A stretch of DNA of 64,000 nt from Sandaracinus amylolyticus (GCF_021631985.1 NZ_CP070225.1:3844001-3908000); one strand, 5' to 3'. Shown: positions 18,399 to 27,659, counted from the first letter of the stretch. Numbers and translations are program-made. Notes: generated by a model from the sequence alone, not told the origin.

Positions 18399-19208
18399 AT
18401 GGAGCTCTGGCAAGCACTCCTCCTCGGCATCGTCGAAGGCCTCACCGAGTACCTCCCGGTGAGCTCGACGGGGCATCTCCTCGTCACCCAACGCATCCTC
18501 GGCATCCCCGCGAGCGACGCGTCCAACGCGTACGCGATCGCGATCCAAGCGGGCGCGATCGTCGCGGTGCTCGGGCTCTACCGGAAGCGCGTCGGGCAGA
18601 TGGCGCTCGGTGTCGTCGGACGCGATCCGATCGGCGCGAAGCTCGCGCTCTGCGTGATCGTCGCGTTCCTGCCCGCGGCCGTCGTCGGCTTCGCGCTCGA
18701 CGATCTGATCGAGAGCGTCCTCTTCGGGCCATGGCCGATCGTCGTCGCGTGGATCGTCGGCGGCGGCGTGATCCTCTGGTTCTCTCGCGCGCGGCCGGGC
18801 AAGGAAGGACGCTCGATCGAGGAGCTCGGCTGGCGCGCCGCGCTCGCGATCGGCGCGGTGCAGTGCATCGCGATGTGGCCCGGCGTGAGCCGCAGCCTCG
18901 CGACGATCCTGGGCGGCGTCGCGGTCGGCCTCTCGCTCTCGGCGGCGGTCGAGTTCTCGTTCCTGCTCGGCCTCGTCACGCTCGGCGCAGCGACGGCGTA
19001 CAAGTCGCTGCAGCACGGCGCGACGATGCTCGAAGCCTACGGCCCGATCCCGGTCGCGATCGGCTTCGTCGCCGCGTGGATCGCGGCGGTCGTGTCGGTG
19101 CGCTTCATGGTCGGCTGGCTCAACGAGCGCGGCCTCGGGATCTTCGCGTGGTGGCGCTTCGGCGCGGCCGCGATCGTCATCGCGATGATCGCGGCCGGCA
19201 TGCTCTGA
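18399..19208 (+). CDS. uppP: Undecaprenyl-diphosphatase UppP (BacA)
   Basis: 269-residue polytopic membrane protein with about eight hydrophobic segments. The two family signatures are intact: EGLTE (13-17) within VEGLTEYLPVSSTGH, and PGVSRS (161-166) within WPGVSRSLATI. It dephosphorylates undecaprenyl diphosphate at the outer face of the inner membrane, recycling the lipid carrier for peptidoglycan and surface polysaccharides, and overproduction gives bacitracin resistance. Length is typical. It follows the envelope-related lipoprotein/M23 pair on the same strand. Confidence 0.96.
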   Translation: MELWQALLLGIVEGLTEYLPVSSTGHLLVTQRILGIPASDASNAYAIAIQAGAIVAVLGLYRKRVGQMALGVVGRDPIGAKLALCVIVAFLPAAVVGFALDDLIESVLFGPWPIVVAWIVGGGVILWFSRARPGKEGRSIEELGWRAALAIGAVQCIAMWPGVSRSLATILGGVAVGLSLSAAVEFSFLLGLVTLGAATAYKSLQHGATMLEAYGPIPVAIGFVAAWIAAVVSVRFMVGWLNERGLGIFAWWRFGAAAIVIAMIAAGML

Positions 19209-19439
19209 TCACGATCGATCGCGCGCGAGGTGCTCGACGCGCACCAGCGCGCGATCGAGCTCGGTGCCGCGCAGGAACAGGCCGAGCGCCTTGCGCAGCG
19301 AGGGAATCGCGCGCGCGAGGTCGGGCCGGGTGAGCGCGACGGGATCGACACCACCGCGCACCAGCGCGCGGCGCACGACGTCGTCCGCGATCACGTGCGA
19401 GAGCCCGGTGGCCTTCACCACTTCGTCGACGAGGGCCAT
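19209..19439 (-). CDS. Small hypothetical protein
   Basis: 76 residues, all-helical by appearance, no signal or membrane segment. I recognise no family. The start is well supported: GGAGGTGAGCC immediately precedes the ATG. The ribosome site sits within the last codons of the upstream gene (stop at 19443), so the two form an operon. It is convergent with uppP, abutting its stop codon with no gap. Confidence 0.65.
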   Translation of the reverse strand: MALVDEVVKATGLSHVIADDVVRRALVRGGVDPVALTRPDLARAIPSLRKALGLFLRGTELDRALVRVEHLARDRS

Positions 19440-19442
19440 GGC

Positions 19443-19856
19443 TCACCTCCTCGTCGCCGCGCCGAACGCGCTGTTCGCGATGTCGCGCAGGTAGCCCGCG
19501 AAGAAGCCGGCGAGCCAGTCGAGCTCCGCGGTGTCGTCCGGGTGCGGGAGCCCGCGCGTCGCGAGCACCATCACGCGAGCGCACCACGCGGCGGTGCCGT
19601 GCACGATCGACTCGGGCGACGAGCCCTGCGCGACGAGCCCGGGGATCACCGTGTCGATGTAGAACTCGTACGCGTCGTCGCTGCGCGCCTCGGCGCGCTC
19701 GCGGAGCACGTGCAAGAAGCCGTCGACCATCTGCGCGAGGTCCTCGCGCGAGTACGCTGGCGCGCCTTGCAGCGGCTCGCGATCCACCGCGCGCGTCGCA
19801 GTGGCCACGAGCGCGTCGCGTGATGCCTCGAGCATCTCGACCACTCGGTTCGTCAC
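19443..19856 (-). CDS. Hypothetical helical protein, possibly RsbR-N-like
   Basis: 137 residues, predicted all alpha. Features such as YSREDLAQMVDGFLHVLRE and AQGSSPESIVHGTAAW recall the non-haem globin fold of stress-response RsbR/RsbRD N-terminal domains, but this is a weak resemblance only. GTG start with GGGGGAG 7 bases upstream. Co-transcribed with the 76-residue protein downstream. No cofactor-binding histidine can be identified with confidence. Confidence 0.62.
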   Translation of the reverse strand: MTNRVVEMLEASRDALVATATRAVDREPLQGAPAYSREDLAQMVDGFLHVLRERAEARSDDAYEFYIDTVIPGLVAQGSSPESIVHGTAAWCARVMVLATRGLPHPDDTAELDWLAGFFAGYLRDIANSAFGAATRR

Positions 19857-19982
19857 GCCCGGCTCCCCCTGCGCGGAGACGAAACGTGATCGCACCGCGC
19901 GGGCGCCTACGTGGGGGCCCCGCGGGACGTCACAAGCTCCGCGATCGCGGCGTCCGCGCGCGCCGAGCCCGTGATGGTGGCG

Positions 19983-20363
19983 CTACGGCGACGCGGCGAG
20001 CTGCTCGGGCTGCTGCGCGAGGAACGCGCGATTGGGCCGCGGCTCGAACTTGTGATCGGGACAGATCTCGAAGAGTCGATCGGCGAGGATGATCCCGCGC
20101 ACCGTCCCGCGGCTCGGCTGCCACCGGAACGGCTTGTCGCCGCGCACCTCGCGGATCTCCGCGTCGAAGAGCCCGTTGAGCTCGCGCCATCGCTCGGCGT
20201 CGGCGCGCGTCGCGAAGACGTACTCCTCGCAGGGCAGTGTGCGCTCTCGCCGCAGCACCACGAAGCCACGGAAGTCGAACGAGTCGACCAACCCGTCGCA
20301 GTGATCGCACGCGAACGTGAAGAAGAGCGCTCGCATCGCTCGCTGGCAGTTGGGACACCGCAT
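19983..20363 (-). CDS. Zinc-ribbon hypothetical protein
   Basis: 126 residues beginning MRCPNCQRAM with a second pair CDHC at about residues 20-23, forming a four-Cys zinc ribbon typical of small zinc-binding proteins. The rest has a mixed alpha/beta appearance with a lone Cys in ICPDHKF. Function unknown. ATG chosen because GAGG lies about 10 bases upstream; an in-frame GTG three codons earlier is too close to the ribosome site. It is followed by 126 bases of non-coding sequence. Confidence 0.7.
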   Translation of the reverse strand: MRCPNCQRAMRALFFTFACDHCDGLVDSFDFRGFVVLRRERTLPCEEYVFATRADAERWRELNGLFDAEIREVRGDKPFRWQPSRGTVRGIILADRLFEICPDHKFEPRPNRAFLAQQPEQLAASP

Positions 20364-20549
20364 CGCAGTCACACCTCGCGGCGTCGCCGAGCTCGACGTC
20401 AGCGGAGCTCCAGCACGTCTGCGCCGCACCCACTCATCTGAGCGCAACGCACGCGAAACCAAGAGATCCGCGCATCCCCCAGAAACGCGACGAGCGCACC
20501 GCGCGAGGACACGCGATGCGCTCGTTCGGAGCAGCGGGCGAGACGACGA

Positions 20550-23500
20550 TCAGTCCGAGAACAGCTCGTCGATGTCGGCCTTGGTCAGGCCCTTCAGCGG
20601 CGTGCTCTCGGTCGTCAGCACGTTGCTCATCAGCTCGCGCTTCTTGTCGCTGAGCTGGAGGATCTTCTCCTCGACCGTGCCCTTCGCGATGAGGCGATAC
20701 ACGGTCACGACCTTCGTCTGACCGATGCGGTGCGCGCGATCCGTCGCCTGGTCCTCGACCGCCGGGTTCCACCACGGATCGAAGTGCACGACCGTGTCGG
20801 CGCCCGTGAGGTTCAGACCGGTGCCGCCCGCCTTGAGCGAGATGAGGAACGCGTCGACGTTCTCGTCCTTGTTGAAGTGATCGACACGGTCCTGTCGATC
20901 CTTCGTCGAGCCGTCGAGGTACTCGTAGCGGATGCCGTCCTGATCCGCCGCGCTCTTGATCAGCTGCAGCATCTCGACGAACTGCGAGAACACGAGCACG
21001 CGGTGCCCGCCCGCCTTCGCCTCCTGCAGGATCTCGCGGAGCGCCGAGAGCTTGCCGCTCGTCTCGTCGTTCCACTCGCCCTCGCGGGCGTTCATCTTCG
21101 TCAGGCGCGGATCGCACGCCGCCTGACGGAGGCGCGTGAGCGCCGCGAGGATCTGGATCTGCGCCTTGCCGACGCCCTGCTTCTCGACCTCGCTCATCAC
21201 GCTCGCGCGGACCTGCGAGAGCATCTGCTTGTAGAGCTTGGCCTGATCGTCGGCGAGCGGGACGATCATCTCCTGCTCGATCTTCGCCGGCAGCTCCGGC
21301 GCGACCTCGCCCTTCGTGCGGCGCAGCACGAACGGATGGATGATCGCGCGCAGCTTCGCGACGGTGTCCTGATCGCCGCGCTCGACCGGTCGCGCGTACT
21401 TCTCCTCGAAGACCTTCAGCGAGCCGAGCAGGCCCGGCGAGACGAAGTCGATGATCGACCAGATCTCGCTCAAGCGGTTCTCGATCGGCGTGCCGGTCAG
21501 CGCGAGCCGGCGCTCGCTCTTGAGCTTCTTCGCTGCGCGCGCGGTCGCGCTCAGCGGGTTCTTGATGTGCTGCGCCTCGTCGAGGATGACGTAGCGGAAG
21601 TCGATCTCGTTGAGCAGCTCCTCGTCGCGACGAAGGAGCGCGTACGACGTGATCATCACGTCGGTGTCCTCGATCTCCTCGCGGAGCTCGTGACGATCCG
21701 GGCCCTGCCAGATCAGCGTCGAGAGCGAGGGCGCGAACTTCTCGATCTCGCGCGCCCAGTTGGGCACCACGCTCGTCGGCGCGACGACCAGCGTCGGCTT
21801 CTGCTGCTTGGTCTTGTTCTTCAGCCAGAGCAGCATCGCGATCGTCTGCAGGGTCTTACCGAGACCCATGTCGTCCGCGAGGATGCCGCCCGTGCCGAGG
21901 TTGTGATGGAAGACGAGCCAGCTGAAGCCGCGCTTCTGGTAGTCGCGGAACTGCTGGACCTTGAGGTTCCTCGGCTTCGCAATCTGCTCGATCTCGCCGA
22001 TCTCCTCGAGCTTCCCGAGGATCTCCTTCGCCTGCGGCGAGACGCTGCTGTTGCCGACGAGGCGCAGCAGATCCTGGATGCGGCCCGCCTGGGAGAGCGG
22101 GACCTTCGCGCCGCTCGTGCCCGCGACGATCTCCGCCATGCGGTCGAGCACCTCGCGCACTTCCTCTGCCTTCACCGGCGCGAACGTGCCGTCGCTCAGC
22201 TTGACGAGGCGACGCCCCTTCTCGAGCGCATTGCGCAGCTCGTCCTCGTCGACCGCGACGCCGCCCGCGTTGAACGACATGTCGAGCGAGAGCCAGTCGA
22301 CGCCGCTCGCGACGCGCACCTGCGCCGTGACGCTCGCGTCGCGCACCTTCACCGCGCGCAGGTCGTGCGGGATGAGCTTCTCCCAGCTCTCCGGCAGCGA
22401 CGTGATGCCGCTCGTCCAGAACGTCACCGCGGTGTCGCCCTTCGTGACGAGCCCCTCGCGCGTCTCGTCGACGCCGAAGCCGAGGTTCATCAGCTGCTGC
22501 ACCGAGCTCATCTCGGCGCCGACGTCGCGACGCACCACGCGCGGCCGGCCACCAGGCTCGCGCGGAGGGAGGAACGCGAGCGGCGACGGGAACTCCGCGG
22601 GCGGGATCGGGAAGAGCTGCTCGCCGTAGTAGACGCTCAGCTTCGCGCGCGCCTCGATGATGTCGCCGTCGAGCTGCAGCTTGAAGCGCGGCGCGGCGTC
22701 GACGAGATCGGCGATCTGCGAGAGGTCCGGCAGCTCCGCGCCCAGCGAGGCCGCGACGCGCGGAATGCCTTCGCCGAGCAGGCGCGGCAGCTCGCCCATC
22801 GGCGAGATGAGCGCGGGCGAGCGATAGAGGCGCTGCAGCCACGCGGGCGTGACGCTCTCCGCGACCGGGCGCGCGATGCCTTCCGTCGTGTCGACGTGCC
22901 AGCCCGGCGTGCCCTCGAACCACGCGCCGCTCGAGAGCGGGAAGCGACGCAGGCCGCCCTTGCTCTCGAACACCACGCGCACGCGGCAGGTGCGCCCGTT
23001 CGCCTGATCGAGCTCGATGCGCGGCTTGAGCGTGTCGTCGGCGAAGCGCAGCTCCATCGACGCGGGCTCGAGCAGCACGCGGCGATCCTTGAGCATGCTC
23101 AGGACCTCGGCCGCGTCCTCGGCGCGCAGCTCCGCGGTGGCGGGCGTGTTGCGCGGCGTGTGACGCGCGAGCGCGCGCATGATCTCGCGCGTGGGGCCGG
23201 CGACCGCGTGGAACGCGGCGAGCGCGTCGGCGATCGGCACCGCGGTGCGCGTGCCCGCGATCACCGGCGTGATCGTGATCGACGCCGATCGCACCTGCAT
23301 GCGGAACTCGAGGTCGAACGGCTTCGTCTGCTCGTCGGGGCCGGGGAGCCACGCGTCGAGCACGCCGCGCGCTTCGCTCGCCGCGGCGACCGAGAGCGGC
23401 GCCGAGCCAGGGCGCTCCGCGTACGCGAGATTGCCGGTCAGCACCGCGCCCGGAGGCGGCAGGATCGCAGGCCCGGGATCGCGCGTCGTGAGGACCTCGA

Positions 23501-24206
23501 GGTGCGAGACGCCGTTCGTCTCCGCGCCGCGACGGCGCCGACGCGAGCGACGACGCTTGCCGCCGACGCTCACGGTGTGGCTCGTGCCCGGCGGGATCTC
23601 GGTCGTCGTCTTGGGATGCGCGGGCGGGCTCGACGCCGGGCGATCCTGGGGCGGCGCCTTCGGGCGCGGCGGGCGCTCGCGATCGCGCAGCGCGACGAGC
23701 AGCGCCGCGACGTGCTTGCAGTGCTGCGTCGGTCCGCGGAAGCCCGCGCAAGTGCACGACGACGTGAACGCGTTGTCCTCGCCGAGCACGAGGCGCGGCT
23801 CGTAGGTGTCCTGCTTGACGTGGATGCGGGCGTGGGCCTCGCCGTCCTGCGTCGAGAGCTCCTTCACGTCACCGCGGCGCGCGTACTGTCTGCCTCGCAG
23901 GAACGCGTTGCCGCCGACGACTCGCTGGATCGCGCGATCGGAGAAGCGGGAGACGTGCTGGGCGACGCGGCTCGGATCGGGGACGCGCGCAGGCGCTTCG
24001 TCGTCGTCGTCCTCGCCGTCGTCCTCGTCGTCGCCTTCTTCGGCATCGCCGTCGGCGTCGGCATCGGCGTGCCGCCGAGCTCGGTGGGAACGATCGTCGG
24101 CGCCTTCGTCGAGCGCGCCTTCGGGACCATCGTCGTAGCCTTCGTCGCCGTCACCTTCGGAGGCGTCGAGGGCCAGATCGTCGAGCTCGGGATGCGTGTC
24201 CGTCAT
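20550..24206 (-). CDS. SWIM-zinc-finger SNF2-family DNA-dependent ATPase
   Basis: 1,218 residues. The N-terminal 100 residues are a very acidic Asp/Glu-rich tail. A SWIM zinc motif (CxC then CxH in SCTCAGF and HCKHVAALL) lies near residue 150-165. A linker with basic RRRSRRRRR follows, then a 500-residue SNF2-associated region and the Snf2 helicase core: motif I ADDMGLGKT (about 775), motif II DEAQ (about 875), and helicase C motifs (SLKAGGTGLNLT, DRAHRIGQ). Bacterial homologues are Swi2/Snf2 translocases that remodel protein-DNA or polymerase complexes; the target is not known. ATG has AGAGG 4-5 bases upstream. Encoded alone. Confidence 0.94.
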   Translation of the reverse strand: MTDTHPELDDLALDASEGDGDEGYDDGPEGALDEGADDRSHRARRHADADADGDAEEGDDEDDGEDDDDEAPARVPDPSRVAQHVSRFSDRAIQRVVGGNAFLRGRQYARRGDVKELSTQDGEAHARIHVKQDTYEPRLVLGEDNAFTSSCTCAGFRGPTQHCKHVAALLVALRDRERPPRPKAPPQDRPASSPPAHPKTTTEIPPGTSHTVSVGGKRRRSRRRRRGAETNGVSHLEVLTTRDPGPAILPPPGAVLTGNLAYAERPGSAPLSVAAASEARGVLDAWLPGPDEQTKPFDLEFRMQVRSASITITPVIAGTRTAVPIADALAAFHAVAGPTREIMRALARHTPRNTPATAELRAEDAAEVLSMLKDRRVLLEPASMELRFADDTLKPRIELDQANGRTCRVRVVFESKGGLRRFPLSSGAWFEGTPGWHVDTTEGIARPVAESVTPAWLQRLYRSPALISPMGELPRLLGEGIPRVAASLGAELPDLSQIADLVDAAPRFKLQLDGDIIEARAKLSVYYGEQLFPIPPAEFPSPLAFLPPREPGGRPRVVRRDVGAEMSSVQQLMNLGFGVDETREGLVTKGDTAVTFWTSGITSLPESWEKLIPHDLRAVKVRDASVTAQVRVASGVDWLSLDMSFNAGGVAVDEDELRNALEKGRRLVKLSDGTFAPVKAEEVREVLDRMAEIVAGTSGAKVPLSQAGRIQDLLRLVGNSSVSPQAKEILGKLEEIGEIEQIAKPRNLKVQQFRDYQKRGFSWLVFHHNLGTGGILADDMGLGKTLQTIAMLLWLKNKTKQQKPTLVVAPTSVVPNWAREIEKFAPSLSTLIWQGPDRHELREEIEDTDVMITSYALLRRDEELLNEIDFRYVILDEAQHIKNPLSATARAAKKLKSERRLALTGTPIENRLSEIWSIIDFVSPGLLGSLKVFEEKYARPVERGDQDTVAKLRAIIHPFVLRRTKGEVAPELPAKIEQEMIVPLADDQAKLYKQMLSQVRASVMSEVEKQGVGKAQIQILAALTRLRQAACDPRLTKMNAREGEWNDETSGKLSALREILQEAKAGGHRVLVFSQFVEMLQLIKSAADQDGIRYEYLDGSTKDRQDRVDHFNKDENVDAFLISLKAGGTGLNLTGADTVVHFDPWWNPAVEDQATDRAHRIGQTKVVTVYRLIAKGTVEEKILQLSDKKRELMSNVLTTESTPLKGLTKADIDELFSD

Positions 24207-24542
24207 GGACCTCTGGAGACCGTGCAGCGGTTTGCAGGGGCCCCGGCCCTGCATGGCGTCGCGCCTTCGAGCGTCTCGGAAGCGCGGCCTCGGCGCGCCG
24301 TGCTCCGAGGCGAGTGGCCCCGAGGCGGGAGCCTCGGGTCGGCGCGTTCCCGCGGAGGACGAATCCCCGCGACGGGAAGGGAAGAAGACCCTCGGGGCGC
24401 GAGGGCTGGTGTGGAAAGTCGGCTACGGCCGAGCACGTCGGCCGAGCACGGGAGCGGCACCCGCTACGAGCGGCGTCGAGGGCGCGCCGGAGGCTCGATG
24501 AGAAGACCTCGTGATGGAGGAAATTCTGCGAGAAACTCCAGC

Positions 24543-24727
24543 GCCCCGCCCGATTCCGCTGTCTCGTGTGCGCCGCCTGCCCGTCAGGGCATGCTGCCTC
24601 AGGGAGGCAGTCGCGTTACCCGCCACCACGGCTCCCTCTCGCGAGACGTTCTCTGGGGGAACGTGCTCGGTCGACGAAGGCGAGGCCCCGGGCTCCGCGC
24701 GGAGCGAACGGAACGGATCGGTGGGGC
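24543..24727 (+). ncRNA. Candidate structured RNA element in a non-coding region
   Basis: The 655 bases between the SNF2 gene and the dehydratase gene (24207-24861) contain no convincing coding frame. Within it, GCCCCGCC/GATTC at 24543-24556 can pair (one bulge, G-U allowed) with GGATC/GGTGGGGC at 24715-24727, closing a domain of about 185 nucleotides. Inside are two perfect small hairpins, TGCCC-gtca-GGGCA and TGCCTC-agg-GAGGCA. I could not match it to RNase P, tmRNA, SRP or 6S RNA signatures. Strand is a guess, since pairing works for either strand. The 24207-24540 part shows nothing else definite. Confidence 0.25.
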
Positions 24728-24798
24728 TTATGGCATGGGCCCACCTCGGGCGCAAGAGGGCGCATGGGAGGCCCCGCGAGGGCGCCCACACCCCCCGG

Positions 24799-24826
24799 TC
24801 GACCGCCCTCGCCCGTCCGTTACAAT
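24799..24826 (+). promoter_or_regulatory. Sigma-70-like promoter of the dehydratase gene
   Basis: A near-consensus -10 TACAAT (24821-24826) is rare in such GC-rich DNA; a TCGACC at 24799-24804 is a 4/6 match to the -35 at 16-bp spacing. Predicted start is about 30 bases before the ATG at 24862. Confidence 0.55.
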
Positions 24827-24861
24827 CGGCGACTCGCCGAATCCGGAGGTTCCCGAAGGTC

Positions 24862-25827
24862 ATGCCCGTTACTTTCCAGGACGTTCTGCGCGCGTGGCCC
24901 GTGGTGCACCGCTGGCTCCCGCGGACGCCGCTCTATCGCTACCCCCTGCTCTCCGCGCGGTGGGGCGTCGACGCCTGGGTGAAGCACGAGAACCACATGC
25001 CGATCGGCGCGTTCAAGGTGCGCGGCGGCGTGAACCTCTTCGCGAACCTCAGCGACTCGCAGCGCGCCCGCGGCGTCATCACCGCGACGCGCGGCAACCA
25101 CGGCCTGTCGCTGGCATGGGCGGCGCGCGCGTTCGGATCGCGCGCCGTGATCTACGTGCCGAAGGGGAACAACCCCGAGAAGAACGCGATCATGAGCGCG
25201 CTCGGCGCCGAGGTCGTGGAGTTCGGCCGGGACTTCGACGAGGCGCGCATGGAGGCCGAGGCCCGCGCGCGCAACGAGCTGCTGCGTTACGTGCACCCCG
25301 CGAACGAGCCGCTGCTGATCGCCGGGATCGGCACGATGGCGATGGAGATCGCGGAGGACCTTCCCGACGCCGACGTGGTGATCGTGCCGATCGGCGGCGG
25401 CAGCCTGCTCGCGGGCACCATCGTCGCGCTGCGGACGTTGCGGCCCGACATGCAGATCATCGGCGTCCAGGCGGAGCGCGCCGACGCGATGGCGCGCTCG
25501 CTCGAGTCGGGGATGCTCACGAGCATCGAGAACGCCGACACCTTCGCCGACGGCCTCGCGACGCGCTTCGCGTTCGAGCTGCCCTTCGAGATCGCGAAGG
25601 GCAAGGTCGACCGCGTCGTGCGCGTGAGCGAGGACGAGATGAAGGAGGCCGTGCGCACGGCCCTCGAGGGCACGCACAACGCGGCCGAGGGCGCGGCGGC
25701 GGCATCCTATGCCGCGGCGTTCAAGCTGCGCGGCGAGCTGGCCCGGAAGAAGGTCGTGATCCTCCACACCGGGCACAACATCGACCGCAACACGCTGCGC
25801 TGGGCGCTCGGGCTCTTCGACGCCTGA
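24862..25827 (+). CDS. Threonine/serine dehydratase-like PLP enzyme
   Basis: 321 residues of fold-type II PLP enzyme. Lys52 in HMPIGAFKVRGG is the Schiff-base lysine, TATRGNHGLSLAWAA binds the substrate carboxylate and the GGGSLLAG loop holds the phosphate. The single catalytic domain without a C-terminal ACT regulatory domain resembles catabolic threonine ammonia-lyases and serine/threonine racemases rather than biosynthetic IlvA. It would convert threonine (or serine) to 2-oxobutyrate (or pyruvate) plus ammonia; exact substrate is uncertain. GGAGG and GAAGG occur upstream of the ATG. The tandem dyad array starts 9 bases after its stop codon. Confidence 0.88.
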   Translation: MPVTFQDVLRAWPVVHRWLPRTPLYRYPLLSARWGVDAWVKHENHMPIGAFKVRGGVNLFANLSDSQRARGVITATRGNHGLSLAWAARAFGSRAVIYVPKGNNPEKNAIMSALGAEVVEFGRDFDEARMEAEARARNELLRYVHPANEPLLIAGIGTMAMEIAEDLPDADVVIVPIGGGSLLAGTIVALRTLRPDMQIIGVQAERADAMARSLESGMLTSIENADTFADGLATRFAFELPFEIAKGKVDRVVRVSEDEMKEAVRTALEGTHNAAEGAAAASYAAAFKLRGELARKKVVILHTGHNIDRNTLRWALGLFDA

Positions 25828-25835
25828 GGTCCGAG

Positions 25836-26058
25836 CGAATCTCGGAGATTCGAGGAGCGATTTCAGAACCGCCGGGTGAATCTCCGAGATTCGGCGATCG
25901 ATTCCAGAACCGCCGGGTGAATCTCCGAGATTCGACGACCGATTCCATAATCGCCGGGTGAATCTCCGAGATTCGACGACCGATTCCAAAATCGCCGGGC
26001 GAATCTCCGAGATTCGACGACCGATTCCAGAATCGCCGGGGCGAATCTCCGAGATTCG
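25836..26058. repeat. Six-copy 41-bp tandem repeat built on a perfect dyad
   Basis: The perfect inverted repeat GAATCTC-N-GAGATTC occurs six times, beginning at 25837, 25878, 25919, 25960, 26001 and 26043 (spacing 41, 41, 41, 41, 42). The 26 intervening bases are also conserved (GACGACCGATTCCA core and CGCCGGG), with a second, less conserved dyad GATTC-CA-GAATC. The array fills the gap between the convergent dehydratase (ends 25827) and M23 gene (ends 26079). There are no unique spacers, so it is not CRISPR. Possible roles are a bidirectional terminator or a protein-binding array. Confidence 0.95.
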
Positions 26059-26078
26059 ACGACGGGACGCCGGCAGCG

Positions 26079-27587
26079 TCAGTCCATCACGTCTTCGCTC
26101 GCCGCGACGGGATGCGCGTCGGGCGCTTCTCTCACCGCGACCTCGGGGATCTCGATCGCGTCGAGCTCGCGCCTCAGTCCCGCGAGCTGGGCGCGGAAGC
26201 GGCCCATCTGCGCGGCCGGCAGCATGCGCCCCGGGCCGTTGAGCTCGCGCCCCGGATCGACGAACCCGCCGTGCCGCTTGAGCCCGAAGTGCAGGTGCGG
26301 GCCGGTGCTGCGCCCGGTGGATCCGACGTAGCCGATCACCTGGCGCTGGGTGACCGTGTCGCCGCGCGAGAGCCCCGGCGCGAAGCGCGAGAGGTGCGCG
26401 TAGAACGTCTCGTATCCACCCTCGTGGCGCAGCGCGACGAGGTTCCCGTTCGCCCCGCGCGGGCCGATGAACGTGATCGTTCCGTCCGCCGCGGCCCACA
26501 CCGGCGTGCCCGTCCCCGCGGCGTAGTCGATGCCGTTGTGCGGCATCACGCGGCGCAGCACCGGGTGCATGCGGCGCGGATTGAACGGCGAGCTGATGTG
26601 ATCGTAGCGGAGCGGCGTGCGCAGCCATCCGCCGTGTACGGCGCGACCGGTCTCGTCGTGGAAGTCGCCCTCGGCGGGACGACCGCCGCCGGCCGCGCGC
26701 GTCTCGAACCAGAACGCGCGCAGCACCCCGCGGCGCTGGCTGCGGTACTCGATCGCCCAGACCGTGCCGTAGCCGAGGAACTGCCCGTCGATGCGCTCCT
26801 CGTCGAGCAGGATGCGGAACGCGTCGCCGGCGCGCGTCTCGGTGTTGAAGTCGATGCGGCCGTCGAAGGTCTCGACGAACGTACCGACCATCGCGCGACC
26901 GAGCCCCGCGCCTTCGAGGGCCGCGCCGAGCGAGGTCGCGACCGTGCCGCCGCGCGAGAGGCGCGTGCGCTGCACCGGCACCTCGACCTGACGCCCGAGC
27001 CAGCGCGCGCCGTCGCGCACCGCCTCGTAGATCTGGGTGATCGACGCGCGGTACTCGAAGCGCGTGAGCGATCCGTCGGCGTCGCGCTCGAGCACGATCT
27101 GGTGCTCGGGGCGACAGCGGCGGAAATCCAGCACGCCGGTGAGCGCGGTCGTGAGCGCATCCGCGTCGGCGCCGCTCACGCCCGAGTTGGTGAGCGCGGG
27201 GCGGAAGCCGACCGCGCGCCCGAACGCGTGGGTGGTGCGCGTCCCGCCGGGCACGCCCGTCGACTCGACCGCGAGGGGCTCGGGCGGCGGAGCGGGCGGG
27301 CCGGCGTCGATCGCGAGGGGCCCCGCGTCGTGCGGCGGGCTGAACCCGACGGCGAGCGGCACCGCGGGCCCTTCGTCGGCGCTGGGGACCTCGGCGCCCT
27401 CGCCTTCCTGCGGCGGGCCCGGGACCAGCGCGACCACCGCGATCGTGACGGCTGCGAGCGCGACGAGGACCACGACGGCGAGCAGCTGCTTCTGCCGCGT
27501 CGTGCGCACATCGTCGCGGAGAAGAGGCATGCCCACCGACGGGAGCGGGCGGTGCGTCGGGATCCCGCTCGGGGTCTCGTCGGCCAT
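26079..27587 (-). CDS. Membrane-anchored LytM/M23 peptidase (MepM-like)
   Basis: 502 residues. Short cytoplasmic N-terminus, one membrane helix (about 36-55), a Pro/Ala/Asp-rich linker, then a region resembling the OapA/LysM-like substrate-contact domains of MepM/YebA proteins, and the catalytic LytM domain with HNGID (350-354) and HLHF (431-434), i.e. all zinc ligands intact. Likely a DD-endopeptidase that cuts peptidoglycan crosslinks during growth, anchored in the inner membrane. The ATG has no strong ribosome site. It is convergent with the dehydratase, with the 41-bp dyad array between them. Confidence 0.92.
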   Translation of the reverse strand: MADETPSGIPTHRPLPSVGMPLLRDDVRTTRQKQLLAVVVLVALAAVTIAVVALVPGPPQEGEGAEVPSADEGPAVPLAVGFSPPHDAGPLAIDAGPPAPPPEPLAVESTGVPGGTRTTHAFGRAVGFRPALTNSGVSGADADALTTALTGVLDFRRCRPEHQIVLERDADGSLTRFEYRASITQIYEAVRDGARWLGRQVEVPVQRTRLSRGGTVATSLGAALEGAGLGRAMVGTFVETFDGRIDFNTETRAGDAFRILLDEERIDGQFLGYGTVWAIEYRSQRRGVLRAFWFETRAAGGGRPAEGDFHDETGRAVHGGWLRTPLRYDHISSPFNPRRMHPVLRRVMPHNGIDYAAGTGTPVWAAADGTITFIGPRGANGNLVALRHEGGYETFYAHLSRFAPGLSRGDTVTQRQVIGYVGSTGRSTGPHLHFGLKRHGGFVDPGRELNGPGRMLPAAQMGRFRAQLAGLRRELDAIEIPEVAVREAPDAHPVAASEDVMD

Positions 27588-27659
27588 CGGCGGCCGGAAG
27601 GGTTATCAGGGGGGCCCCGGGAGATCAAACCTACTCCGCCCTCCCTGGCGCGCGACGTC

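Noticed and set aside
24207-24861. RNase P RNA, tmRNA, SRP RNA or 6S RNA
   Set aside because: A GGAAAGTC fragment is present near 24413, but the other conserved RNase P blocks, a tRNA-like acceptor end, and the SRP tetraloop signature are missing; 6S could not be shown by eye.
20730-25961. A 1,743-codon plus-strand open frame opposite the SNF2 gene
   Set aside because: Same antisense effect; it runs through the SNF2 gene on the other strand and into the dehydratase gene in a different frame.
25836-26058. CRISPR array
   Set aside because: Units are contiguous with near-identical intervening sequence, no unique spacers and no cas genes nearby.
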